From the NCBI RefSeq assembly GCF_035046485.1, contig NC_085136.1, positions 321,684,175-321,748,174 on the forward strand: a DNA stretch of 64,000 nt, in the 5' to 3' direction. A program made the position numbers and the translations under genes. Numbering within the stretch: the first letter of the stretch is position 1; each line of letters begins with the position of its first letter. This document shows, in pieces, positions 44,361 through 55,748 of the stretch. The notes under the pieces were generated by a model, which was not told where the DNA came from, did not search any database, and worked only from the letters and a program-made list of their open reading frames with translations. This DNA is from Aedes albopictus. Taxonomy: Eukaryota; Arthropoda; Insecta; Diptera; Culicidae.

Positions 44361-44875
44361 CAATAGGGAGCTCAGGGAGGATTCTTAGTAGGTTCTGAGG
44401 AAATTCCAGAAGTATTCAGTGAGTTTTTTAGGGACGTCCTAGAGGGTTTAAAGTGTCTTGGTAAGCTTCAGAAACGTTTCCAGGAAAGGAAATTCAGGTG
44501 ATTTCGGTGATCTCTTAGGGTTCCGGAGGGTTCCAGGTGGGTTCGGGAGATCTCAACTCTCGGAATACCTCCGAAAACTCTTAAGACCCCCTGGTAAACC
44601 CCTGAGACCCCTCGAATCGTATCTGAAAATCATCTGAATACCTTTTTTCCGATAACCTTTGAAACGTCTCTGGAACTCCCTGAAATCCTTTGAAAACTCC
44701 CCTGAGACTACTTGCAACGCCCCTGAAAATTCCTTGGAACTCTCTTAGACTTCCTGGGAATTCTCTGTGACCGCTTCAAATGTCCGTTCGAACCCTCCAA
44801 AACCCCTTGAACTCCTGTAATATCCTCTGGAACCCCCTGTGTCCCCTTCGAAGTTCCTGGAAATGCTTCGATTAA
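44361..44875. repeat. GTTTCAGG-type array with orientation switch near 44560
   Basis: Up to about 44560 the motif reads GGTTTAAAG, GTTTCCAGG and GGGTTCCAGG. After that it reads as complement (CCCCTGAGACCC, AACGCCCCTGAAAATTCC, CCTTGGAACTC). Confidence 0.78.
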
Positions 44876-45019
44876 GCCCGTGCACAAGGAGGGGGGGGGG
44901 GGGGTTGGGTGTTAGCCCCCCCCCCCCCCAAATTACCGACGCTACATACACTAGGCGCCCCTCCGCCTTTTGCGAAATCGAAAAAAAAACCTCTTTTGGC
45001 GCCACTTCTGTGCACGGGC
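44876..45019. mobile_element. 144-bp MITE with internal poly-G and poly-C runs
   Basis: GCCCGTGCACA (44876-44886) is repeated inverted as TGTGCACGGGC (45009-45019). Inside, a G run of about 15 (44890-44904) is followed 10 bases later by a C run of about 15 (44917-44931), forming a second inverted pair. No target duplication is certain and there is no ORF of note. Confidence 0.78.
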
Positions 45020-45029
45020 CCGGCTATGA

Positions 45030-45350
45030 TACCCCCGAAAGCTATGAACCCCGTCATCCTCCCTTAGAACCTTAAATTTACCTTTGTTGCCCATTTATAC
45101 GTCTCTAAAAACACATAAAATCCGAACCGATCAGGAATTCCACTGAGAACCCGTAGAATTCATCTAAAAAGTTCTCAAATCTCGCTGAGACCCTTCAGAA
45201 ACGCTCCCTGATTTTCCCCGAAACACCCCTGCAACCCTTTGTAACCACATAGGACCTCCTAAAAAAATCTGAATTCTCCTTAACTTCCATGAATCATCTC
45301 TGGAAATCCTTGAAACGTCCTGAAATGGCCAAAAACGCCCTTGGATAGTT
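45030..45350 (-). repeat. GTTTCAGG-type repeats, reverse orientation
   Basis: AACGCTCCCTGATTTTCCCC, AACACCCCTGCAACCC and CTTGAAACGTCC are family complements. 45351-45640 holds no recognised feature. Confidence 0.7.
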
Positions 45351-45639
45351 CTAATGCACTCTACATCTAAAGCCTTTCTGTAATCACCTGAACCACTTTG
45401 TATGAAGACACCGTTATGATGCCACTTAATCGCACACAAAACTCATATAAATTTCTGATATTGTGCATGAAGAATGGAGTATACACAGTGAAAAAATTTC
45501 AGTTTTGAACGAGAAAACAGCTTTCAAATTTTCAAAGATGACATTGGAATTTCTTTTTATGGGCATGGAGGGGGGTTCATAGATTTAAAATGTGCATAAA
45601 TGGCGTTGGCGCTTCAGTTGGATTATTGGGTAATGACAG

Positions 45640-47010
45640 TAACTATGACGTCTCAGGGGAGTTGCATGTGGCCTCTGGGGCGCTTCAGGGATCACAGGAA
45701 CGTTTCTTAGGAGGTTTCAGGGATCTACCAGAGGAACTCGGGGCGTTTCAGGTGGTCACATGAGAACTCAGGGAGCCTCAGGGTCATCCCAGGTGCTTTC
45801 AGGTGGATCCTTGGGACCTCAGGGGGTCTCAGGAGGTCTCAGGGAGTCTCAGGAGGAGTGATAGTGGGTATCATGGGCATGATCTCATGGGCGTTTCAAG
45901 AGGGTCCCATGTAAAAGCACCAGGTACAAGAGAGTACCAGGAAGTCTCGCGTTTAATGGTATCTTAGAGTCATCTCTGAGAGTCATCTCAGAGAGTATGG
46001 GTTTAAAGAGGCCTCCGAAGAGGTCTGATGGGGTTTCAGTGGCGTTTCTGCAGGTCTCAAGGAATTCAAAGGGGCCTAGGGAGCACTTCAAGCGGTTTCA
46101 GGAGATTACAGGAGGCCCTAGGAACGCTTGAAAAGGTCTCAGAGGCGTTTCAGGGATTTTTATGGATGTATCAGGAGATCTCAAGGAAGTTTCAGTTGGT
46201 TTCAGGGTATCTCATGAGAAATCTGGGGCATTTAAGGGAGTCTCAGGGTCATATCAGGTGGTTCAAGGGGATCTCAGGGAGAGTTCCGAAGGGTCTCGGG
46301 CGTTTCATGGTGTTTTAGGGGTACCAGGTGATCTCAGGGGCGTTTCAAGTAGGCTCCAGGGGGATCCAAGGCTGCTTCAGGGGGCCTCAGGAGCGTTTCA
46401 AGAGCATTCGAGGGGGCCTCGGAGGTGTTTCCTATCAGGTTCCAGGGAAGTTCTAGAGGATCTAACGGGGTCACATCCCAATAACATTTTTTATTTTAAC
46501 AGACTAGGACCAGAAGATGTTCTTAGAACCACCATTAAACCAAAATAAAGGGTACAAGGTTCTATGATGGTTCTCATAACCTCTACATGACTAATTTATC
46601 ATCAAAATGCTACTTAGGGGTGTTTTGAGGACGTCACAGGCGGCTTCATAAGATACCATGGTCTATGGGGCGTTGCAGGAAATCTCACGGTTGTCTGAGG
46701 GGGTTTCAGGGGGGTTTCAGATAGTCTCAGGAAAGTACCAGGAGACCTTAAGGACGATTCGAAAGGTTTCACGGGGTTCCAGTGAAGTTCTAGAGGGCCT
46801 CAGGGTTTTTTTCAGGAGGACACTGGGAGGTTCCAGAAGGCCTTTGGGACGCTCCAAAGAGTTCCATGAAAGTTTCAGAGGGTCTCAGGGGTATTCCAGG
46901 GGGTTTCGGAAAGTACCAGTAGATCCTGACACCCACGAGGACCCTCTAGAAACATACCTGGGATCTCCGTGTACCCCCTGAAATGTCCCGAGACCCCCTG
47001 GGATGCTCCT
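45640..47010 (+). repeat. GTTTCAGG/TCTCAGGGG repeat array
   Basis: Dense repeats of TCTCAGGGG, CGTTTCAGG and GGTTTCAGGG; the last 80 bases (46930 on) switch to the complement (GACCCCCTGGGATGCTCC). An intervening 120-base AT-rich piece at 46485-46605 is not repeat-like. Plus-strand frames of 70-128 codons translate the repeat. Confidence 0.85.
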
Positions 47011-48490
47011 GAGATTGTCGGCGCACTTCAACCAACATGTCAAATCAGCACTTAGGATGGAACAAGAAAAGAGAGTTCAAAACAAAAGATGCACCAGCTC
47101 GGAGAGAATGCTGCAATCGGTGCGGAAAATCAGTACTCGCAATAGAAGCTGAGCCGGAATGTGAACAAGTCTATCTGAATGTCTAAAGAATAAGATACTT
47201 GCTGGGGCAGAAATCTTAAGTTCCAGCCATATGGGCACGAAATCACTTCACAACACGGCAGCCACACACACTACTGCTTAGTTTTACTTTTGTCACGAGA
47301 GCTTGGGGCTTCCCAAAATATCAAGGAAATCCTAAAATGATTTCGAAGAATAATCTCAAAAAATTTAAAGAAAATTTAATTAGGGTCTTAAGAAAAACCA
47401 GAATTTTATAGCAATGTCCCCAAAATGTCGATAAAACATTTCAGAATTTCGAGAAGAATACATTGAAGATTTCTGAGAAAAATCTCAAAGGATTTTAAAT
47501 GAAATCAACTCATGATTTAAAAAAAACATCTCGGGATATGGGAAAAGTTCCATCAAGTTTTCATGGAATTTACACTTGATATTTCAGGCTGGAATCAGGA
47601 TTAAGTCGTTTCGAATTTGGGAGAAACCCCTTTGTAGAGAAAAGTTCTCGCGATTTTTGTAAAGCGAATGATATCAAGATTTGAGAAACCTTTTTTTAAG
47701 AATTATTTTCTTTGATATGCAAGCGATACTTCCAGGATTTTAAGGAAAATTCTCACCAAAATATTAATAAAATACCTCTATGGAATGCAATAAATTTCTT
47801 CCCCAGGTTTCGAAGGAAATTTCAACGAATGATCAAGGAAATCCTTTCTGGGTTTCGCGAAAAATGCTATCTTGAATTCGAGACAAATGCTGCATTGATA
47901 TCCTCTCAGTATTTCAAGAATATTCTCTAGAATTTCAAAGATGTTTTTCAGGGTGTCACAAACAAACGCTTCATGATTCTTAAGTATAGATTCTTGTAAT
48001 TACAAGGGCAATTTGCTTGAAATTTCGAAAAAAATAATCTCTGGATTTCGGGAGAAACTCTCTCATGGAAATCCTTGCAACATATCGAGGAAGTCCTCTC
48101 AGGATTTAAAACAATTATTTTTCCGAATTTCATGGGAAATTTTCGTGATAATCGAGGTTATCTCAGGTAAACTTTTAAGAGTTGCAGAAAAAAATCTCTT
48201 AAATCATTGGTGAAAGCTCCTCAGGATGTTGAGGTAAACTGGATGTATTCCAAACTTACATTTTTATGACCAACAAGTCTTGTAGGTGTTTTGGGAACCG
48301 TCATAAATCTTGATACCTTTTATTTTGATTTTTGATTCTAAGAACCTCTAATAGTCTATTTGACTAGAACATGCTTCTTGGGTTACCTCATTTTCTGGTA
48401 TTTTATTTCTAGTAAATAACGGAGCATTGTTTTCCAAATCGGGTTCCATACATATTGAGAGGAAGGTTCAAGGTATCTTCTGACTATGAA

Positions 48491-50200
48491 ATTATTCAGA
48501 TAATCTTCAAAAGGGTTTCGAGGAAAATACTCACATGAGATGTAGTTTGAGGAAATTTCAAGAACAGTTCTCTCGGAATCAGGAGGAAAGTACAAAGAAA
48601 TAATCTGCCCCATCATAACTGCAATCTTCCCCGAATTCCGGGGAAAATTTCCCAAAAATTTAAAAGAAAACATCGCAGGATTTCTAAGTAAATTCTGTCG
48701 GGATTTTCAGGCATGTCTTTTCAGGATTTCGGGAAAGTTTTCGTCGAATTTCAAGGGAAATTCTCTCATAATTTCGAGGAATTTTCTGAGATGAATGTGA
48801 AGAAAATCTCTTAAAATTGCAATTAAAAATTTGCCTTAGATTTCGAGAAACATATTTCATAATTTTGAGAGCAAACCTCGCCGGATTCCTAAGAAAATCC
48901 TGTCAGCGTTTTGATGGAATTTCATCTAGAATATTCTAGAAAATCGTTAGAATTCCATTCGGAACCTTTTCAGGACTCTGACCCTCGGAATTTCAAGAAA
49001 ACCATTTCTTTGTCAATTAAGAAAATTCTTTCAAGATTTTGGGCAAAATATTCTGATAATTCCACGGCCAATTTCACCAGAATTCTGAGCGAAACCCCCT
49101 AACCATCTCATAAGAAATTCTTTGCTTTCCATTTTCAGAAAATCTTTCAAGAGTGACGAAAAAATTCTGGGACTAGAAATTATTCAGCAAATCTTCAAAG
49201 GGTTTCGAGTAAAATATTCACATGACACATATAAAAATATTGAGATTTACACGTCATGTAAACTTCATTTTAGTCATGGTAAACTTAATGTTATGATGGT
49301 TCACATGATATATCATGTAAATTTGTGTTATATGTCATGTAAACACTCAGAGTCATGCTTAATTACATGACATATAATTGAAGTTTACATGATATTTTAT
49401 AACTTTTACATGATATGTCATGTAAACTTTTGGGATATCCCATGCTCCAAACATGTGCATTATATGTCATATAAATTTACACTCTTATTTCGATCTGTGG
49501 AGATATTGTTACCATTTCGAGGAAATTATCTTAGAACTCCGGAAGAAAATATTCGGGATTTTAAAGCGAATGTAGTCAAAATTACAAATGCAGTTCTCTC
49601 GGACTTGGGAGGAAAGTACAAAGAAATAATCTACCCCATCATAATTGCAATCTTCCCCAAATTCCGGGGAAAACTTCCCAAAAAATTCAAAGAAAACATC
49701 TCGGGATTTCAAAAAAAAATCTGTCGGGATTTTCAGACAAATCTTCTCAGGATTTTGAGAAAAATGTCCTCGGATTTCTTTGGAAATTCTCTCAGGATTT
49801 TGGAGGAACTTTCTGAGATGATTGTAAAGGAAATAAGGAATTCGCCCTAGATTTCGAGAAACATGTTTCAGAATGTTGAGGGCAAACCTCTCAGAATTCA
49901 TGAGGAAATCCTTTTGGGGTTTCGATGGAATTTCATCCAGAATATCTAAGAAAACCGTTGGAATTCCATTCGGAACTTTTTCGTGACTCTAATCTTCAGA
50001 ATTTCAAGAAAAGTATTCCTTTGTCTATTATGAAATTTCTTTCAAGATTTTGAGAATTTCACGGCCAATTTCACCAGAATTCCGAGCGAAACCCCCAAAC
50101 CATCTCAAAAAGAATCTTTTGCTTTTCTTTTTCAGACAATCTTTCAAGAATGACGAACAATTTAAGATGTTAAAAAAATACCAGCTTTTTCAAGGAAATT
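48491..50200 (+). repeat. Tandem duplication, unit about 690 bp
   Basis: Unit 1 starts ATTATTCAGATAATC at 48491 and unit 2 starts ATTATTCAGCAAATC at 49177. Shared landmarks include CAGTTCTCTCGGA (48560 and 49582), GGAGGAAAGTACAAAG (48584 and 49609), CCACGGCCAATTTCACC and AATTCCATTCGGAAC. The two copies have diverged by many substitutions. Unit 2 is longer because of extra sequence at about 49230-49490. Confidence 0.85.
49230..49490. repeat. Cluster of ACATGA/TCATGT palindromic motifs
   Basis: TCATGTAAAC, ACATGATAT, ATATGTCATGTAAAC and complements occur about ten times in 260 bases. The best dyad is ACATGATATGTCATGT at 49409-49424. It lies only in the second copy of the 690-bp duplication. 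Confidence 0.8.
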
Positions 50201-50489
50201 CAACAGAGGATTTCTGCAGATTTTCTTCTCAAGATTTTTGGGACTAGAAAATATTGTCATAATTTCTCATTCTTAGGAAGTCCTTTTGGAACTACTATGA
50301 GAAATCCTCTCAGAGAATGACCAGCCGTTCTCGACTTAACCCTAGTAGGATGTTGGGGTCAATGTGACCCAGACAAGCTCGCTGACTGTTCACTACGTCG
50401 TCGTGGTGTGCCTAGCGTAACATCTTGGGAGGGTCAAAAACTGAGAAACCCGATCAGGATCAATTAACTGCCACATAGCTGCAGCATAC

Positions 50490-50728
50490 CAAAGTCAGCT
50501 ATCATACCAAAACAAGGTATTGATTAGTAATCGAGGTATTAGCTTGATTGAATAATTGAAAAATCGCTATTTTTATGGAAAATCGTCGATTATTATTGAG
50601 GTATTGCGAGAACTGGTATTATAATTTACCCGTCATTCGTAGAAACATCCAAGCTATTATTTAAGGTATTTTAACTTTTATGCAGGTCTCCAAAATACCT
50701 CATTCAGCTTGTAGGTATTGGATTTTGC
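50490..50728 (-). mobile_element. Relic of the CCCGAGCAGGA MITE family
   Basis: Phrases GCATACCAAAG, CATACCAAAACAAGGTATTG, GAAAAATCGCTATTTTTATGG, ATCGTCGATTATTATTGAGG and CCTCATTCAGCTTGTAGGTATT match, in order, the reverse complement of 6636-7041. Terminal repeats are lost. Its right part is broken by the LINE insertion at 50738. 50271-50489 holds nothing recognised. Confidence 0.8.
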
Positions 50729-50737
50729 ATACTTGCA

Positions 50738-52182
50738 CCTGGCCACCTGTCTGCATCGGCTGATAGTCAGGATCTGGGACACCGAACAGCTACCGGAGGA
50801 GTGGAAGGAAGGGGTAATCTGCCCCATTCACAAGAAAGGCGACCATTTGGAATGTGAGAACTTCAGAGCGATCACTATTTTGAATGCTGCCTACAAAGTG
50901 CTATCCCAGGTCATCTTCCGTCGTCTGTCACCAAAAACTAACGAGTTCGTGGGAAGTTATCAAGCCGGCTTCATCGACGGCCGGTCGACAACGGACCAGA
51001 TCTTTACCGTACGGCAAATCCTCCAGAAATACCAGGTCCCAACGCATCACCTGTTCATCGACTTCAAAGCGGCATACGACAGCATCGACCGCGCAGAGCT
51101 ATGGAGAATCATGGACGAAAACGGCTTTCCTGGGAAGCTGACTAGACTGATTAAAGCAACGATGGACGGTGTGCAAAACTGCGTAAGGGTTTCGGGTGAA
51201 CTATCTAGTTCATTTGAATCTCGCCGGGGACTGCGACAAGGTGATGGACTCTCATGCCTACTCTTCAACATCGCTCTGGAAGGTGTGATGCGACGAGCCG
51301 GGCTCAACAGCCGGGGAACGATTTTCACAAAATCCGGTCAATTTGTGTGCTTTGCGGACGACATGGACATTATTGCCAGAACATTTGGAACGGTGGCAGA
51401 GCTGTACACCCGCCTGAAACGCGAAGCAGCAAAGGTCGGACTGGTGGTGAATGCCTCAAAAACAAAGTACATGCTGGTAGGCGGAACCGAAAACGATCGG
51501 ATCCGTCTGGGTAGTAATGTTACGATAGACGGGGATACTTTCGAGGTGGTGGAGGAATTCGTCTACCTCGGATCCTTACTGACGGCTGACAACAACGTGA
51601 GCCGTGAAATTCGGAGGCGCATCATCAGCGGAAGTCGGGCCTACTACGGGCTCCAGAAGAAACTGCGGTCGAAAAAGATTCACCCACGCACCAAATGCAC
51701 CATGTACAAAACGCTAATAAGACCGGTGATCCTCTACGGGCACGAGACATGGACCATGCTCGAGGAGGACCTGCAAGCACTCGGAGTTTTCGAGCGACGC
51801 GTGCTAAGGACGATCTTCGGCGGTGTGCAGGAGAACGGTGTGTGGCGGAGAAGAATGAACCACGAGCTCGCTGCACTTTACGGCGAACCCAGCATCCAGA
51901 AGGTGGCCAAAGCCGGAAGGATACATTGGGCAGGGCATGTTGCAAGAATGCCGGACAACAACCCAGCAAAGCTGGTTTTTGCAACTGATCCGGTTGGCAC
52001 AAGAAGGCGTGGAGCGCAGAGAGCACGATGGGCGGACCAGGTGGAGCGTGACTTGGCGAGCATCGGGCGCGACCGAGGATGGAGAGCGGCAGCCACGAAC
52101 CGTGTATTATGGAGAAATATTGTTGATTCAGTTTTATCTTGAATTTGATGTAATACTAAATAAATGAATGAAAAAAAAATGA
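50738..52182 (+). mobile_element. 5'-truncated LINE with target duplication
   Basis: ATACTTGCA lies at 50729-50737 and again at 52183-52191, flanking a 1,445-bp insertion that starts inside the RT domain and ends in an A-rich tail after AATAAA-like sequence (52160-52180). That is the signature of target-primed reverse transcription with 5' truncation. It is inserted in or beside the MITE relic. Confidence 0.9.
50739..52142 (+). CDS. LINE reverse transcriptase fragment, uninterrupted frame
   Basis: 468 codons (counting the stop) without an internal stop. Order: EEWKEGVICPIHKKGD and NFRAITILNAAYKVLSQV (RT blocks), QAGFIDGRSTTDQIF, HHLFIDFKAAYDSIDR (catalytic Asp), RRGLRQGDGLSCLLFNIAL, CFADDMDII (catalytic pair intact), VVNASKTKYML, VEEFVYLGSLLTADNNVSR, MYKTLIRPVILYGHETW, WRRRMNHEL, GRIHWAGHVARM, RARWADQVERDL and a stop at 52142. 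The endonuclease and RT N-terminus are missing and there is no own start codon, so it is a dead-on-arrival copy despite the intact frame. The clade is uncertain; the C-terminal region resembles RTE/BovB-like elements. Confidence 0.95.
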   Translation: MATCLHRLIVRIWDTEQLPEEWKEGVICPIHKKGDHLECENFRAITILNAAYKVLSQVIFRRLSPKTNEFVGSYQAGFIDGRSTTDQIFTVRQILQKYQVPTHHLFIDFKAAYDSIDRAELWRIMDENGFPGKLTRLIKATMDGVQNCVRVSGELSSSFESRRGLRQGDGLSCLLFNIALEGVMRRAGLNSRGTIFTKSGQFVCFADDMDIIARTFGTVAELYTRLKREAAKVGLVVNASKTKYMLVGGTENDRIRLGSNVTIDGDTFEVVEEFVYLGSLLTADNNVSREIRRRIISGSRAYYGLQKKLRSKKIHPRTKCTMYKTLIRPVILYGHETWTMLEEDLQALGVFERRVLRTIFGGVQENGVWRRRMNHELAALYGEPSIQKVAKAGRIHWAGHVARMPDNNPAKLVFATDPVGTRRRGAQRARWADQVERDLASIGRDRGWRAAATNRVLWRNIVDSVLS

Positions 52183-52419
52183 ATACTTGCATTTAAGCAC
52201 TTGAGTTTCGGAGGAAATATTGGAGTGAGCTGCTTTACCCCAAGCGCACATTTTATACGCCTTTCTCCTACCTAGATTCCTATCCTTTGACTCCTGCTAG
52301 TGCCAGTGCTGCATTGCAACCGGAAGAAGTTGATCGGAAACATTGCCGGTAGCAACCTACTACCTAGCTACATTGATGCGGCGGTGGGTGAATGCGGCAA
52401 TGGGGGTTCGGTGGGTGGG

Positions 52420-53114
52420 CATTAGAGTGGGTCAACGTTGTATGGAGAAACTTTAAATTTGACCGTATCAACCCGGAACAAAGCTTTTTTGACTCCTTTT
52501 TGCGTCCAAAACAACTGTGCAAAATTTGGGAGCGATTGGTTGCGTCCCCATATTCCGCATTGTGATTGAAATTTGTATGGAAGTTAGTATGGGAAAACGT
52601 ACTTTTTTGCATTTTACTCATAAGTTGAATTCTTTTGTCTAATACCGTTTAACTAATGACGTTAAAGTATAGCCTAGGATATACCGAAAAACTTTGCAGA
52701 AGACTGCAAAGTGATCCGACTCTTGTGAAAAAAGTTATTCGCTTGGTAACTTAGGCCAAAAACTGAGATTTTATTATTGATGTTATTCCTTTACATATTG
52801 AATGATAAGCACCACCAGGCAATCTGTGCGTTATAACTTTTTTCACAAGTGTCGGATCACTTTGCGGTTTTCGGCATATCCTAGGCTATGCTTCAACGTC
52901 ATTAGTTAGATAGTTTTAGACGAAAAATTTCAATTTATGAGAAAAATGCAAAAAAGCACGTTTTCCCATACTAAATTCCATACAAACTTCAATCGCAAAG
53001 CGGAATACGGGGACTCAACCAATCGCTCCCAAATTCTGCACAGTTGTTTTGGACGCTAAAAGGAATCGAAAAAGCATTGTTCCAAAAAATCGACTTTGTT
53101 GACCCAGTCTAGTG
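52420..53114. mobile_element. Fold-back element with long inverted arms
   Basis: Ends are CATTAGAGTGGGTCAAC (52420-52436) and GTTGACCCAGTCTAGTG (53098-53114). The arms are about 300 bases long: AAAACAACTGTGCAAAATTTG, ATGGGAAAACGTACTTTTTTGC and CCTAGGATATACCGAAAAAC on the left return inverted on the right, with mismatches and indels, around a spacer of about 90 bases near 52745-52835. No ORF. A transcript through it would form a long hairpin. Confidence 0.88.
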
Positions 53115-55748
53115 GGCATGGACAACACTGACTGCTGCCGCCGATCGGACGCCTAACAGCAGCATCGTCTTTGCCAATGGACCAGACCATGAAGGAGAAT
53201 AAAAAAAGAAACATCAAGTGACACGAGTGAAGCCGGCATGTGTACATTGTACGGTTTGGGGACAAAAGGTCGAAAGGATAAAAGTTCGAGAAGATAAAAA
53301 GTAGGAAAATTTCATGAGAAAATATATTTCATACACTATATTTCTATCAAATTGCCTTGTAATTTCGAAAAGATTATCAGTAGAATCCCGAAAAGACTTC
53401 CCACGACAACCTGAGAAGAATTTCTTCGAAATTCCCAGAGAATTTTCTCAAAATCTTGGATTCGTTTTCTTCAAAATCCTCATAAAATCTACGATGTTCC
53501 TGAAATTCTGAGCGGATATCGCTCAAAATCTGAAAGAGCACTGTTTCATTTTATTTTTTATTTTCTTCCTTCATTTGTCCTTTCAACCTTCTGTCCTTCC
53601 ATAGGTTCACATCGTCCTACAACCCTTTCTTGATTTTCATTCACTCGTGCGTCGTTGGCTTCGGTTTATATTTATTGGGTGCGTTGTGCCGAGCTTCATT
53701 CCCGTTTCGAGATGACGACGACGACGACTGGCTGAACGTTGCGTCGATGAGGGGCGATATAAATCCATGACAGCTCTGCGACATTTTCCCGTTCGCTGAT
53801 TTTGTTGCGTTTTTGGGATGTTTCTATTTGATTGAATTAAGGAGAAACTTCAAAGAATACCAATATGGCTGCCACAATGGCCGACTTAGACCCCTACTCA
53901 CGATTTCAAGAGCACAAATCTTAAAAATTCGTCAACAAATGCGCTCGATTTGTAAAAGCTGCCTCTTTTTGCAAGTGAGCAAAGCCAGGAAAATCAAGTG
54001 CGACTTGGTTCGATGCTTCGTTCGTCAGATTTGTGCCTCTAAAGTTTGTATGCAAAATTGCAAAGGGATTTCTTGATGTTTCACCTTAAAGCGGCTTGGT
54101 TATTTTTTCTGGTAAATTGACCCGTCGATTATTCAAATTGAAAGGGTTGATCTTGGGTGTATATATGAGACTACTGTTTGCCTTACTACAATCGGCAAAT
54201 TGTTGGATTGAATTATTAGAAGTACCATAAAACGGGGTATCTCCCATTACGCTAGTAACATTGCAGCATTGCAATTGGACCGTTTATACAAATAGAATCT
54301 GCTGTAGTACATTCAGAATTCTTGGATTTAAAGTTTCATCACAGTTTAAAATTCACTACGAACAACTTTCCAACATTTTTGCAACTTTCCACAAAACAGT
54401 GAGCAGCATCCCGCAGATCATAACATTTTAACAACCAATCATCAAGTTGCGAACACTTCATTCAAAGTTGTGCAAACCACACTTACCGGTTATCGCCGTC
54501 GACCATCTAAACAATCGTTACTCTCCAGCACAGCAAACACACTAAAATCACGGCCATTACCCGCGCCGTCAATGATGCTCAACCGTTGCTTAAGGTGATA
54601 CGGGACGCCGTGTTAATTGTCCTATCTTCCTTCTCTTTCTAATAATTTGCCTCGTGATTTTGAAGATGGTAATCTCGATTTCTATCGCACAGAAGAGGCT
54701 GAAAAAGATTCACCATACGCACTGCAAGTGAGCATACACATTGATAGATTTTTGTTCCACAATATGAAGTAGAGCCTGAGATTACCATCTTAGCAGCAAC
54801 AGAGCAATGGCGGATATTTCCCCGACCGTCCCGTTCGTCCTTAACAACGATAACAAAACTCACTCTTCCAAGTCGCTTTCTACTACTAGCTACTGCTGTT
54901 CCAATTCCAACCAAGTGACAACCTGTCCTTGTGTGCCCATCGCCGGTATCATCCAACCATTCAGCCATCCAGCGGGCGAGGTCACGCGAAAGTTTTCCCA
55001 ATAAAAAGGTCAAAAATTTAATGGTGTCGGAGTCACGTCCGATCAACGAACGAATGGCTCAGTCTTCAACACCACCGTCATCATCCTTTCTCGCTGGCGG
55101 CGGCGGCCACAGTGACTGGGTTGAGTTTGCAAGAGAGTTGTACCTCACATAAAGTTGAATGAAGTGGTGCATCTCCCACATCTTCCACCCCAGCCAACAA
55201 TCGTCGAAAAGTTTCGATAATTATTTTTGCTATTTGGGGATGATGACTCTCCCTCCACCGTTGGTTGGGGTTCATTGGGGATCAAGATTCAATGGTGTAG
55301 GTAGGTACGTCACGTCACAGCAGCCATCATTGTTGATGTAATAATGCTCTTTGGTGATGGCAGCCGTGCGGCCAGTTGTAAATCCAAGTTTTGGAAAAGT
55401 TTCTTGTCCAGAATCTGTTGTGAGCAGATGATGCGAAACTGAGATAAATGAACGCGATGCATATTGGTCATTAGCTGCATAAATTCTTCACCTTTTATGT
55501 CTTAAGCAGCTTTCCAGACACATAAATTATCTCACTGAATTTTTACAAAATTCAAGCTTTTCATTTTTGTTCCAACACGGGAATTAACATTTCGACTCGC
55601 GGCACGAAGCCGTTCCGGGATGCGTTGAGTTTCTAGTAGAACTTCCTTGTTTCTTGGACACGGCACAGCAGCAGTGATTGAATTGGTCTCATCGTTAAGC
55701 AATTCGCGAGAGAAAAGCCAACATAAGGCTTACCCATGATTTCAAGAG
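53115..55748. other. Unassigned sequence, 2.6 kb
   Basis: No gene recognised. 53330-53520 is again AATTTCTTCGAAATTCCC-like and may belong to the GGAATTTC repeats. A 65-codon frame at 54807 and a 135-codon minus frame at 54639-55046 overlap each other and have no family features. TATAAATCCATG at about 53758 is a weak TATA-like match. Confidence 0.35.

Larger units (their letters stand above)
47290..50270. repeat. AT-rich GGAATTTC/TCAGGATTTC degenerate repeats
   Basis: Motifs TTTCGAGGAAA, TCTCAGGATTT and GGAAATTCTC recur loosely at 20-30 bp. The block contains a tandem duplication (48491-50200) and an ACATG palindrome cluster (49230-49490). The wording is close to the 23-bp unit of the 31-37 kb array (ATTTCGAGGGAAAT). 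Sequence at 47011-47289 and 48240-48420 within and beside it is unassigned. Confidence 0.7.

Noticed and set aside
54639..55046. 135-codon minus-strand frame as a gene
   Set aside because: It overlaps an equally plausible plus frame and shows no family motifs.
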